DNA from: CADEDH01 sp965262175
GTDB taxonomy: Bacteria; Actinomycetota; Acidimicrobiia; Acidimicrobiales; SZUA-35
Length of the DNA: 64,000 bases
Assembly: GCA_965262175.1 (NCBI GenBank)
Contig: CBDHES010000002.1
Span: 2,480,001-2,544,000, forward strand
Direction of reading: 5' to 3'
The notes beneath the pieces are model-generated. The model saw nothing but the letters and a program-made list of their open reading frames with translations, did not search any database and had not been told where the DNA came from. Positions 41,367 through 49,969 of this stretch are shown in pieces (positions within the stretch are counted from its first letter, which is position 1; every line of letters begins with the position of its first letter). The position numbers were made by a program, and so were the translations under genes.

Positions 41367-42602
41367 TTGACTTCCAAGACTCTGCTGAGAGCGCTCGGGC
41401 TGCTCTTCGCCTTCACCCTCGTTGCCGCCGCCTGCGGTAGCGACGATGTCGACGACGCCGTCGACGACGCCACCGACGCCGCCGAGGATGCGGCCGACGA
41501 CGCCGCCGACGCCGCCGAGGATGCGGCCGACGACGTGGCCGATGCCGCCGAGGATGCGGCCGACGCCGCCGAGGACGCCGTTGACGGCGACGAGGACATG
41601 GCCGAGGAGGCCCTCTCGGGCAACCTGATCGGTGCCGGCGCCAGCTCGCAGGAGGCCGTCCAGACCGCCTGGCGGGCCGGCTACGTCGACGTCCAGCCCG
41701 ACGTCCAGGTCGACTACGCCTCGGTCGGCTCCGGTGCCGGTCGTGAGCAGTTCCTGGCCGGCGCCACCAACTTCGCCGGCTCCGACGCCTTCCTCGACGA
41801 GGAAGAGCTGGAGGCTGCGACCGACGACGCCGTCTGCGGTCCGGCCGGCGCCATCGAGTTCCCGGTCTACGTCTCGCCGATCGCCCTGCCCTTCAACCTG
41901 CCGGGCATCGACTCGCTGAACCTGCCGGCGGACGTCATCGCTGGCATCTTCGCCGAGACGATCACCTCCTGGGACGATCCGGCGATCGCCGACGCCAACC
42001 CCGACGTCGAGCTGCCGGCCCTCGCCATCAACCCGGTCCACCGGGCCGATGACTCGGGCACGACCGAGAACTTCACCTCCTACCTCGACGTGGTCGCCTC
42101 CGACGTGTGGACCTACGGCGAGATCGAGACCTGGCCGAGCGACCTCACCGGTGAGGCCGCTCCCCAGACCTCGGGTGTCATCGCTGCGGTGACCGCCGGT
42201 GAGGGTTCGATCACCTACGCCGACGCCTCGCAGGCCGGCAGCCTCGCCACCGCCGCCGTCGGCGTGGGTGAGAACTTCGTTCCCTACTCGCCCGAGGCCG
42301 CCGCCGCCATCCTCGACGCCTCGAGCACCGTCGAGGGTCGTGGCCAGTATGACCTCGCCATCGAGGTCGATCGCGGCACCGACGCTGACGGTGTCTACCC
42401 GATCGTCCTCGTCTCCTACGCCATCGCCTGCGCCGAGTACGCCGACGAGAACACCGTCGCCCTCGTCCAGAGCTACCTCGGCTACGTCACCAGTGCCGAC
42501 GGCCAGGCCCTGGCCGCTGAGCAGGCCGGCTCGGCTCCGATCTCGGACACCCTCCGGGGCCAGATCACCGAGGCGCTCGACTCGATCACCGTCCGCTCCT
42601 GA
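41367..42602 (+). CDS. pstS: phosphate-binding lipoprotein PstS
   Basis: A 411-residue lipoprotein: signal peptide with lipobox VAAAC (Cys23), then an unusual acidic linker of about 55 residues built from DAAEDAAD-type repeats. The type-2 periplasmic-binding fold follows (LIGAGASSQEAVQTAW; VGSGAGREQFLAGATNFAGS; HRADDSGTTENFTSYL), with the phosphate-loop residues expected of PstS. The start is a TTG at 41367 preceded by GAGGAGAG at 7 bases; no ATG or GTG fits before the signal peptide. It captures phosphate outside the membrane for PstCAB. Confidence 0.93.
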   Translation: MTSKTLLRALGLLFAFTLVAAACGSDDVDDAVDDATDAAEDAADDAADAAEDAADDVADAAEDAADAAEDAVDGDEDMAEEALSGNLIGAGASSQEAVQTAWRAGYVDVQPDVQVDYASVGSGAGREQFLAGATNFAGSDAFLDEEELEAATDDAVCGPAGAIEFPVYVSPIALPFNLPGIDSLNLPADVIAGIFAETITSWDDPAIADANPDVELPALAINPVHRADDSGTTENFTSYLDVVASDVWTYGEIETWPSDLTGEAAPQTSGVIAAVTAGEGSITYADASQAGSLATAAVGVGENFVPYSPEAAAAILDASSTVEGRGQYDLAIEVDRGTDADGVYPIVLVSYAIACAEYADENTVALVQSYLGYVTSADGQALAAEQAGSAPISDTLRGQITEALDSITVRS

Positions 42603-42699
42603 TCGGAGCGGGTTTCGTCACCGCAGCGACGCGGTGACATCGATCGCTCTCCGTGGTTGAACACCAACCCGGAACGCGGTCATTGTTGGAGTAGTCGTC

Positions 42700-42734
42700 C
42701 TTGGCGTGGCCCCCATCCTGGGGGCCACGCCAAG
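42700..42734 (+). terminator. intercistronic hairpin between pstS and pstC
   Basis: A perfect 15-bp stem (42700-42714 with 42720-42734) around a 5-base loop, 98 bases after the pstS stop. Partial termination here would give much more PstS than transporter, the ratio usually seen for binding-protein systems. Confidence 0.75.
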
Positions 42735-42817
42735 GGCTCTGCTCTTGAGCGGCGGGCCAGCGTCACCCGGTCGTCGCCCTTCCCTCCCCACCCGGCCCCA
42801 CCACGGAACACGACGAC

Positions 42818-43822
42818 ATGAGCGACGACACGATCACCGAGACCGAACCGGAGCCGGCGGAACCGAGCGAGGCCGAGCCGGTCATTCAACCCAGAACCCA
42901 GCGTCGGCTGGGTGACCCCATCTTCCGCTGGATCGCCACGTCGGCCGGGGTCACGATCCTGGCCACCCTCGGCCTGGTGTTCCTCTTCCTCCTCATCGAG
43001 GGGGCCGCAGCGCTCGAACCCGGCAACCAAGAGTTGATCGGCGAAGGCGGCGATGAGGGAGAAGGCGAAGGCTTTTTCGAGTTCGTCCTCCCGTTGCTCT
43101 ACGGAACGGCGCTGGCCGCGATCGTCGCCCTCGTGCTGGCGACACCCCTGGCGATCGGGATCGCCCTCTTCATCTCCCACTACGCCCCCCGCCGGATCGC
43201 CTCGATCCTCGGCTATCTGATCGACCTGCTGGCCGCCGTGCCCTCGATCGTCTTCGGCCTGTGGGGCATCTCGGTCCTTGCCCCCTATCTCGTGCCGTCC
43301 TACAGCTGGCTCAACGAGAACCTGGGGTGGATCCCCTTGTTCTCCGGCACCGTACTCCAGAGTGGTCGATCGATGGCCACCGTCGGCGTCGTGCTGGCGG
43401 TGATGATCCTGCCGATCATGACCGCAGTTGCCCGAGAGGCGTTCCTCCAGACGCCCCGCCTCCATGAGGAAGCGGCCCTGGCGCTCGGGGCCACCAAGTG
43501 GGAGATGATCAAGATGGCGGTCCTCCCCTACGGCCGAGGGGGCGTCATCTCCGGCGCGATGCTCGGCCTCGGCCGGGCCCTCGGGGAGACGCTGGCGATC
43601 GCCGTCGTCCTCTCGGTGTCGCCCGGCATCTTCGGCTACCAGCTCTTCACTAGCCAGAACTCGTCGACGATCGCCGCCAACGTCGCCCTCAACTTCCCCG
43701 AGTCGACCGGTATCGAGGTCAACGCTCTCATCGCCACCGGCCTCGTGCTCTTCGTGGTCACGTTCTTCGTCAACTATCTCGCCCGTTTGGCCACGTCCCG
43801 CCGGAGCTCGGAGGCAGCCTGA
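42818..43822 (+). CDS. pstC: phosphate ABC transporter permease PstC
   Basis: A 334-residue permease with six membrane helices. The first helix (TILATLGLVFLFLLIEGAAA) precedes an acidic loop (EGGDEGEGEGFFEF). The ABC-permease EAA-type loop is visible in EEAALALGATKWEMIKMAVL, with PstC-typical SIVFGLWGISVLAPYL. An acidic Glu/Pro-rich N-terminus of about 25 residues comes before TM1. Pairs with PstA, whose start overlaps its stop (TGATG). Confidence 0.93.
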   Translation: MSDDTITETEPEPAEPSEAEPVIQPRTQRRLGDPIFRWIATSAGVTILATLGLVFLFLLIEGAAALEPGNQELIGEGGDEGEGEGFFEFVLPLLYGTALAAIVALVLATPLAIGIALFISHYAPRRIASILGYLIDLLAAVPSIVFGLWGISVLAPYLVPSYSWLNENLGWIPLFSGTVLQSGRSMATVGVVLAVMILPIMTAVAREAFLQTPRLHEEAALALGATKWEMIKMAVLPYGRGGVISGAMLGLGRALGETLAIAVVLSVSPGIFGYQLFTSQNSSTIAANVALNFPESTGIEVNALIATGLVLFVVTFFVNYLARLATSRRSSEAA

Positions 43823-44928
43823 TGACCACCACCACCGAAGAGACCGGACAGGCCGAGTCCGCCCCCGGCCCGGGGGACCCGATCCCCAACGGCGCCAAGA
43901 AGCGCCAGGGCCTGATGAACATCACCGGCATCGTCGCCTTCGTCATCGGATTGGCGGCCGCCGCGACGACCCTCGACCGCACGATGACCGCCACGATCAC
44001 CGTCTTCGCCGTCGTCGGTCTGCTGGCGTTCGTGCTCGTGACGTTCATCGCCTCGATGGTCGTCGAGGGCCGGCGCCGGGCGGCCGACCGGTTCACCACC
44101 ACGATGGTCTACACCGCCTTCGTGCTGGCCATCCTCCCGCTGGTGTCGATCGTGATCAAGGTGCTCACGGAGGGCTACGCGAGGATCGACAGCCAGTTCT
44201 TCACCGAGACCCTCCGGGGGGTCATCGGGGAGGGCGGTGGCGCCGCCCACGCCATCGTCGGCACGCTGATCATCACCCTCATCGCCGCCCTCATCTCGAT
44301 CCCGGTCGGGCTGTTCACCGCCATCTACCTCGTCGAGTATGGGAACAATGGTCGCCTGTCCCAGGGCATCACGTTCTTCGTCGACGTGATGACCGGCATC
44401 CCGTCCATCGTCGCCGGTCTCTTTGCCTTCGCCTTCTTCCGGACCATCACCGGTGGGTTCGACCTCCCTCGGACCGGATTCGCCGGGGCAATCTCGTTGT
44501 GCGTGCTGATGATTCCGGTCGTGGTCCGCTCCTGCGAGGAGATGCTGCTCCTCGTGCCCGATCGTCTTCGGCAGTCGTCCTACGCCCTCGGGGTCCCCAA
44601 GTGGCGGACCATCATCAAGGTCGTGATCCCGACCGCCAGCGCCGGCATCGCTGCCGGTGTCACGATCTCCATCGCCCGGGTCATCGGTGAGACGGCACCG
44701 CTGCTTCTGACCGCCGGCTTCACCCTCAACATGAACTACGACCCGTTCAGTCGGTTCATGGCCACTCTTCCGGTGTACGTCTACTTCCAGTTCACCCAGC
44801 CGGGCATCCCGCCCGAGGTCGCCCAGGAGCGGGCGTGGGCCGCCGCCCTCGTCCTCATCGCCATCGTGCTGCTGCTGAACCTCTTCGCCCGCCTCGTGGC
44901 GCGGGCGTTCGCGCCGAAGACTCGCTGA
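43822..44928 (+). CDS. pstA: phosphate ABC transporter permease PstA
   Basis: A 368-residue permease, longer than usual (about 290) because of an N-terminal extension with two additional hydrophobic segments (ITGIVAFVIGLAAAATTL; TVFAVVGLLAFVLVTFIASM). The core has PstA landmarks: NNGRLSQGITFFVDVMTGIP, SIVAGLFAFAFF and the coupling loop LRQSSYALGVPKWRTIIKVV. It forms the channel with PstC and contacts PstB. Confidence 0.93.
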   Translation: MTTTTEETGQAESAPGPGDPIPNGAKKRQGLMNITGIVAFVIGLAAAATTLDRTMTATITVFAVVGLLAFVLVTFIASMVVEGRRRAADRFTTTMVYTAFVLAILPLVSIVIKVLTEGYARIDSQFFTETLRGVIGEGGGAAHAIVGTLIITLIAALISIPVGLFTAIYLVEYGNNGRLSQGITFFVDVMTGIPSIVAGLFAFAFFRTITGGFDLPRTGFAGAISLCVLMIPVVVRSCEEMLLLVPDRLRQSSYALGVPKWRTIIKVVIPTASAGIAAGVTISIARVIGETAPLLLTAGFTLNMNYDPFSRFMATLPVYVYFQFTQPGIPPEVAQERAWAAALVLIAIVLLLNLFARLVARAFAPKTR

Positions 44929-44962
44929 CAACGGACCAAGAAAGAACCAAGGGAGCACGATC

Positions 44963-45742
44963 GTGGGTAAGCGAATCGAGGCCAAAGACATCTCACTGTT
45001 CTACGGAGATTTCAAGGCCGTCGACAGCGTAGACATGATGATCGAACCGAACGCCGTGACGGCCCTCATCGGTCCGTCGGGTTGTGGTAAGTCGACGTTC
45101 CTCCGGGCCATCAACCGGATGCACGAGGTGATCCGGGGAGCCAGCGTCACCGGTGAGATGCTGCTCGACGACACTGACATCTACGGTCGGAATATGGACC
45201 CGGTCGACATCCGGGCTCAGATCGGGATGGTGTTTCAGCACCCCAACCCGTTCCCCACGATGTCGATCTACGACAATGTCATCGCCGGCTTCAAGCTCAA
45301 CAACCGGCGGCTCAGCCGAGCGAAGTCCGACGAGATCGTCGAACAGTCGCTTAAGGGCGCCAACCTGTGGGACGAGGTCAAGGACCGGCTGAAGAACCCC
45401 GGCGCGGGTCTGTCGGGTGGTCAGCAGCAGCGGCTGTGCATCGCCCGCTCGATCGCCGTCGAGCCGGTGGTCCTCCTGATGGATGAGCCCTGCTCGGCGC
45501 TCGACCCGATCTCCACCCTGGCGATCGAGGATCTGATCCACGAGCTCAAGCAGGAGTTCACGATCGTCATCGTGACCCACAACATGCAGCAGGCGATCCG
45601 GGTCAGCGACAACACGGGGTTCTTCAACCTCAACGCCACCGGTGAGCCGGGCCGCTTGGTCGAGTTCGACACCACCGACAACATCTTCAATCACCCCCAG
45701 AACGAGCAGACCGCCCGCTACGTGAGCGGCCAGTTCGGCTGA
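44963..45742 (+). CDS. pstB: phosphate ABC transporter ATPase PstB
   Basis: A 259-residue ATPase. Walker A GPSGCGKST (37-45), PstB-typical FLRAINRMHEVIRGASVTGE, Q-loop VFQHPNPFPTMSIYDN, signature LSGGQQQRLCIARSIAVEP and Walker B VLLMDEPCSALDPIST are all intact. It drives phosphate uptake and, with PhoU and the kinase below, reports phosphate status. GTG start with AGGGAGCACGATC before it. Confidence 0.95.
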   Translation: MGKRIEAKDISLFYGDFKAVDSVDMMIEPNAVTALIGPSGCGKSTFLRAINRMHEVIRGASVTGEMLLDDTDIYGRNMDPVDIRAQIGMVFQHPNPFPTMSIYDNVIAGFKLNNRRLSRAKSDEIVEQSLKGANLWDEVKDRLKNPGAGLSGGQQQRLCIARSIAVEPVVLLMDEPCSALDPISTLAIEDLIHELKQEFTIVIVTHNMQQAIRVSDNTGFFNLNATGEPGRLVEFDTTDNIFNHPQNEQTARYVSGQFG

Positions 45743-45839
45743 CCGCCTGATTGGCGGCCGACGGACCGCCTGGGAGACGATGGACGTAGCAGGAGCGCCC
45801 GAGGACGAGGAGCAGCGATGAAGTCGCTGACGAGGTGAC

Positions 45840-46595
45840 GTGGTGAGCATCGCACGCCACGACCCGCCGTCGTCATCGGCCGAGTCGGCCTCGCTTTCGG
45901 CGTTCCGTCGAGAGATCGGTGATCTCGACGCCCGGATCGTCCACCTCGGTGCCCTGGCCTGTGAGACGGTCCCTCGGGGCACCGAGGCCCTCCTCACCGG
46001 CGACTATGACCTGGCCCAGCAGATCATCGATGACCACGTCGTCATCGATGATCTGACGGTCGCGATCGAGGACCGCTGCCTGGCGATCCTGGCCCGCTAC
46101 GCCCCGACCGGCGTCGAGCTTCGCCGGGCGGTGGTGATGATGTGGTTGGCGCAGGAGTTCGAGCGCTCGGCCGACCTGATGACCAACGTGGCCAAGTCGA
46201 CCCTCCGCATGCTCGGCACGTCGCTCAGTCCGGAGATCCGGGGTCACGTGGCGGCGATGGGTGGCGAGGCCAACCGGTTGCTCCGGCTGGCGGTGGACGC
46301 CTTCGCCGACCGGGACGCCACGTTGGCGGCCAGCCTGCGGGGCATCGACGATCAGCTCGACCAGATGAACCGAGACATGATCGGCGTCATCTTCGGTGCT
46401 CAGGGCGACGATCGGATCGGGCTCGGCGCCGCCGTTCAGCTGGCGTTGATCGCCCGCTACTACGAGCGAATCGGTGACCATGCCGTCAACATCGGCGATC
46501 GGGTCCGATACATGGTCGATGGTCGGACCATCGACCCCTCGGCACCCGATCGGCGCCCCGGCCGCCGGAGCCGACCGGGCCGGCTCCAGGGGTGA
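45840..46595 (+). CDS. phoU: PhoU phosphate-signalling regulator
   Basis: A 251-residue protein with two PhoU three-helix repeats. The metal-binding type motifs show as AQEFERSADLMTNVAKS (E-x-x-R-x-x-D) and ARYYERIGDHAVNIGDRV. It bridges PstB and the histidine kinase to keep the regulon off when phosphate is plentiful. A six-codon mini-ORF (ATG 45818, stop 45836-45838) with GAGGAGC upstream ends just before the GTG at 45840. Its stop overlaps the kinase start (GTGA). Confidence 0.93.
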   Translation: MVSIARHDPPSSSAESASLSAFRREIGDLDARIVHLGALACETVPRGTEALLTGDYDLAQQIIDDHVVIDDLTVAIEDRCLAILARYAPTGVELRRAVVMMWLAQEFERSADLMTNVAKSTLRMLGTSLSPEIRGHVAAMGGEANRLLRLAVDAFADRDATLAASLRGIDDQLDQMNRDMIGVIFGAQGDDRIGLGAAVQLALIARYYERIGDHAVNIGDRVRYMVDGRTIDPSAPDRRPGRRSRPGRLQG

Positions 46596-47887
46596 CGGCG
46601 GTGCTCGACGGGCTGGCGATCGTGGCGCCGGCCGTGGTCGCTCTCGTCGTCGGTGCCTTCGGCGGGTGGTGGTTCGCCCTCAGGAGCCGACCGGAGCCGG
46701 TCGCCGAGCCACCGGAGGAGCCGGAGGACAGCGACGTTTCGGAGCCGTGGCTCGACGAGGAGCGGATCGAGCCGGTGCTCGGGGCCTTGCCCCTCGGGGT
46801 GGTGGTCGTCGGCGACGACGGAGCGGTCATCCATCGCAACCGCTTCGCCCGCCGGTTCGAGAGCGGCCGTCACGGCGATGCCCTCGTGGCCGTGGCCCTC
46901 GAGGAGACCATCGAACTGGTGGTGACCGGCGCAGCGGTCGACCGCCCGATCGATGTCTACGGCCCTCCACCGCTCCACCTGCGGATGCGGGGCGTGCCGA
47001 TCACGGCCCAGGACCGGTTCCGGGGCGGGGTCGTGGTGATCGAGGATGTGACCACCGCCCTCCAGGTCGATCGGATCCGTAAGGACTTCGTGGCCAACGT
47101 CAGCCATGAGCTCAAGACGCCCATCGGGGCGATCGGCCTCCTGGCCGAAACGCTCCTCGGCGCTGGAGAGCCCGAGATCGTCGCTCGGTTGGCCAACCGG
47201 CTGCACGAGCAGTCGATCCGTCTCGCCGAGCTGGTCGACGACCTCCTCGCGCTGTCGAAACTGGAAGCTGGCCCGATCACCGACCCCGAGTTGCTCGACG
47301 TCCGTGAGGTGGTCGGGTTGGCGATCGAGCGGGCGGTGACCGCCTCGGGCCGTCCGGGGGCGGTGCTGCGATGCCACGAGGAGGCCCCGGCTTTCGTCGA
47401 CGGCGACCGGAGCCAGCTCGTCGTTGCCGTCTCGAACCTGATCGACAATGCCATCAAGTACTCCGACGATGGCTCGGAGGTCGACATCACCGTCGGCGTG
47501 GCCGAAGGGCGGGCCCTGGTCTCGGTCACCGACCGAGGATTCGGGATTCCCGAGCACGATCAGGATCGCGTGTTCGAGCGGTTCTACCGGGTCGACGATG
47601 CCCGGAGCAGGGTGACCGGCGGAACCGGCCTCGGGCTGTCGATCGTTCGCCACGCGGTGTTGAACCATCACGGCTCGGTGGAGGTCGCCTCGACCGAGGG
47701 TCGGGGGTCGACCTTCACGATCCGTCTCCCCCTCGCCCAGGTCCACACCCTCGATCTACGAGACCACACCCGAGAAGCCAACGGCGGTCGTCCCGGCGGT
47801 CAACCATCGAGCTCCAGCCCGCCCGCTCCGGCGGCGGTCACGGGAGCTTCCCCACCAGGAGACACGACACCATGGCCGAGCAGCTGA
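46592..47887 (+). CDS. senX3: phosphate-sensing histidine kinase, SenX3/PhoR type
   Basis: A 431-residue sensor kinase: one or two N-terminal membrane segments (AIVAPAVVALVVGAFGGWWF), a degenerate PAS domain (about 60-155, VLGALPLGVVVVGDDGAVIH), the phosphoacceptor in FVANVSHELKTPIGAIGLLA (His172), and an HATPase domain with N box NLIDNAIKYSDDGSEV, G1 DRGFGIPEHD and G2 GGTGLGLSIVRH. The small outer domain matches SenX3, which senses through PhoU-PstB. The last 16 bases overlap the regulator gene. The C-terminal 40 residues are a Pro/Ser-rich tail. Confidence 0.92.
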   Translation: MTAVLDGLAIVAPAVVALVVGAFGGWWFALRSRPEPVAEPPEEPEDSDVSEPWLDEERIEPVLGALPLGVVVVGDDGAVIHRNRFARRFESGRHGDALVAVALEETIELVVTGAAVDRPIDVYGPPPLHLRMRGVPITAQDRFRGGVVVIEDVTTALQVDRIRKDFVANVSHELKTPIGAIGLLAETLLGAGEPEIVARLANRLHEQSIRLAELVDDLLALSKLEAGPITDPELLDVREVVGLAIERAVTASGRPGAVLRCHEEAPAFVDGDRSQLVVAVSNLIDNAIKYSDDGSEVDITVGVAEGRALVSVTDRGFGIPEHDQDRVFERFYRVDDARSRVTGGTGLGLSIVRHAVLNHHGSVEVASTEGRGSTFTIRLPLAQVHTLDLRDHTREANGGRPGGQPSSSSPPAPAAVTGASPPGDTTPWPSS

Positions 47888-48582
47888 TACTCCTCGTCGA
47901 GGACGAAGAGGCCTTCGTCGATGCGCTCACCATCAGCCTGAGCAAGGAGGGCTTCCGGGTCGAGGTCGCCCGGGACGGGGCGGAAGCGCTGCAACGCTTC
48001 GATGAGGTCCAGCCCGATCTCGTGTTGCTCGACCTGATGCTCCCCCGGGTGTCGGGCATCGACGTCTGCCGGGAGATCCGGGCCAAGTCCCAGGTCCCGA
48101 TCATCATGGCGACGGCCAAGTCGGCCGAGGTCGACACGGTGGTGGGGCTCGAGGTGGGGGCCGACGACTACGTGACCAAGCCGTATCGGATGCGGGAGTT
48201 GGTGGCTCGGATGCGGGCGGTGCTCCGTCGGAGCGATCACGTCCCCGGCGCGCCGAGCGACACCCCGGGTCTGGGCCAGGCGATCACCATCGGCGACGTC
48301 TCGATCAATCCCCAGACCCACGAGGTGATCGTCCGGGATGACCCGGTCCAGCTCCCGCTGAAGGAGTTCGAGTTGCTCCAGTTCCTCATGGAGCGGGTGG
48401 GCCTGGTCCAGCCCCGCGACATCCTCATCGACCGGGTCTGGGGCCACGACTACGTCGGCGACACCAAGACCCTCGACGTCCACGTCAAGCGGCTGCGGGC
48501 CAAGGTCGAGACCGAGCCGTCGAACCCGACCCGGATCGTGACGATCCGGGGTGTCGGCTACAAGTTCACCAACCCCGCCTAG
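47872..48582 (+). CDS. regX3: phosphate response regulator, RegX3/PhoP type (OmpR family)
   Basis: A 236-residue two-domain regulator. The receiver has acidic pair EDE (10-12), phosphoacceptor Asp54 in LLDLMLPRVSG and the switch lysine in GADDYVTKPY; the C-terminal winged helix ends VKRLRAKVETEPSNPTRIVT and VGYKF. Similarity to mycobacterial RegX3 is strong by eye (EGFxV, VPIIMATAKSAEVDTVVGLE). It should bind the GTTC direct repeats before pstS. ATG with AGGAG upstream, overlapping the kinase 3' end. Confidence 0.92.
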   Translation: MAEQLILLVEDEEAFVDALTISLSKEGFRVEVARDGAEALQRFDEVQPDLVLLDLMLPRVSGIDVCREIRAKSQVPIIMATAKSAEVDTVVGLEVGADDYVTKPYRMRELVARMRAVLRRSDHVPGAPSDTPGLGQAITIGDVSINPQTHEVIVRDDPVQLPLKEFELLQFLMERVGLVQPRDILIDRVWGHDYVGDTKTLDVHVKRLRAKVETEPSNPTRIVTIRGVGYKFTNPA

Positions 48583-48622
48583 CCACTTATACTCGCCCCC
48601 AGTCAACGTGCGGAGGCGACTG

Positions 48623-49969
48623 ATGAGTGACATTGCAGCGACGCTCGACGAGTTCCGGGCCCGGTGCACCGAGAGCGGTGTGCACACGGTGGAGCTGGCC
48701 ACCCCCGACACCCACGGTCACCTCCGGGGCAAGCGGGTCCCGGTCGAGCGGTTCTTCGCCACCACCGCCACGGCCGGTGTCCACATGGCCGACGCCATCT
48801 ACGTGATGGACCTCCTCAACGACCTGCCCGACAACGAGTTCATCAACATGGACTCCGGCTACCTCGACTGCCACCTCGTCCCCGACGTCGGCACCGGCCG
48901 CATCCTGACCCACCGACCGGGTTACGCCCTCATGTTCGCCGACACGCTCGACCACCACGGGCAGCCCCATCCGTTCGCTCCCCGCACCGTGTTGGCCCGC
49001 CAGGTCGAACGGTGCCGGGCCCAGGGCTTCGACCCGGTCGTGGCCACCGAGATCGAGTTCTACCTCTGCACCCCCGACTGGGCGCCGGTGCAGTCGCACG
49101 TCCAGTACAGCTCGCTGACCGACGCCCTCGATCTGGAGGACGCCCTGGCCGACATGCGGGCCGCCCTGCTCGGGGCCGGCATCGAGGTCGAGTCGTCGAA
49201 CGCCGAGTACGGGCCGGGCCAGATCGAGATCAACACCGGCCACGGCGACGCCTTGACCATCGCCGACAACACCGCGCTGTTCAAGAGCATCGTGAAGCAG
49301 GTGGCGGTCCGCCACGGTCTCCGGGCCACCTTCATGGCCCGACCATGGACCGAGGCGTCGGGCTCGGGCATGCACCTCCACTCGAGCTTGGCCCGCGACG
49401 GGGCGAACGTGTTCGCCGACACCGACGGTGGCCCCAACAAGGTCATGGCATCGTGGATCGCCGGGCAGCTGGAACACGCCGAGGCGCTCGCCCTCCTCGG
49501 TTCGCCGACCAGCAACGGCCAGAAGCGGATCCGCCCCTTCACCTTCGCCCCGACCCACGCCCACTGGGGGCTCGACAACCGGACCGTCCTGGCCCGGTGC
49601 GTCATCGAGCCGGGGTCGGCGGCCAACCGCGTCGAGTACCGGGCCCCGGGGGCCGACGCCAACCCCTACCTGGCGATGGCCGGGGTCGTGGCCGCCGGGA
49701 CCGACGGCCTGGAGCGAGGGCTGGTGCCCCCGATCATGTGTGAGGGTGACATGTACTCCAACCCCGGTGACCACCCGGCCCTACCCACCGACCTGGCCGG
49801 CGCCGTTGACGCCTACCGGGGGAGCGCACTGGCCGCTCAGCTTGGCGACATGTTCTCGGCCAGCTACCTCAGCATCGCCGTGGCCGAGGTGGCCCACGCC
49901 ACCGAGAACGCCCCCGACCCCGACGACATCAACGACTGGGAGCGCGAGCGGTTCATGGAAATGGTGTGA
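48623..49969 (+). CDS. glutamine-synthetase-like ligase (gamma-glutamyl-amine ligase type)
   Basis: A 448-residue GS-fold enzyme. The nucleotide/metal residues are kept (VVATEIEFYLCTPDW; NAEYGPGQIEINTGHGDALT; GSGMHLHSSLARDGANVFAD; TNGQKRIRPFTFAPTHAHWG; VEYRAPGADANPYLAMAG). The N-terminal DTHGHLRGKRVPVERF, the length and the absence of the adenylylation loop of GlnA set it apart from housekeeping glutamine synthetase. It resembles the GlnA3/PuuA-type enzymes that glutamylate polyamines or other amines. A TTATACT box lies 30 bases upstream and GGAGG precedes the ATG. A P450 gene overlaps its stop. Confidence 0.85.
   Translation: MSDIAATLDEFRARCTESGVHTVELATPDTHGHLRGKRVPVERFFATTATAGVHMADAIYVMDLLNDLPDNEFINMDSGYLDCHLVPDVGTGRILTHRPGYALMFADTLDHHGQPHPFAPRTVLARQVERCRAQGFDPVVATEIEFYLCTPDWAPVQSHVQYSSLTDALDLEDALADMRAALLGAGIEVESSNAEYGPGQIEINTGHGDALTIADNTALFKSIVKQVAVRHGLRATFMARPWTEASGSGMHLHSSLARDGANVFADTDGGPNKVMASWIAGQLEHAEALALLGSPTSNGQKRIRPFTFAPTHAHWGLDNRTVLARCVIEPGSAANRVEYRAPGADANPYLAMAGVVAAGTDGLERGLVPPIMCEGDMYSNPGDHPALPTDLAGAVDAYRGSALAAQLGDMFSASYLSIAVAEVAHATENAPDPDDINDWERERFMEMV

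Noticed and set aside
41435..41590. Repeat array GCCGCCGAGGATGCGG inside pstS as a mobile or satellite repeat
   Set aside because: It stays in frame and encodes the acidic DAAEDAAD linker; there are no flanking direct repeats.
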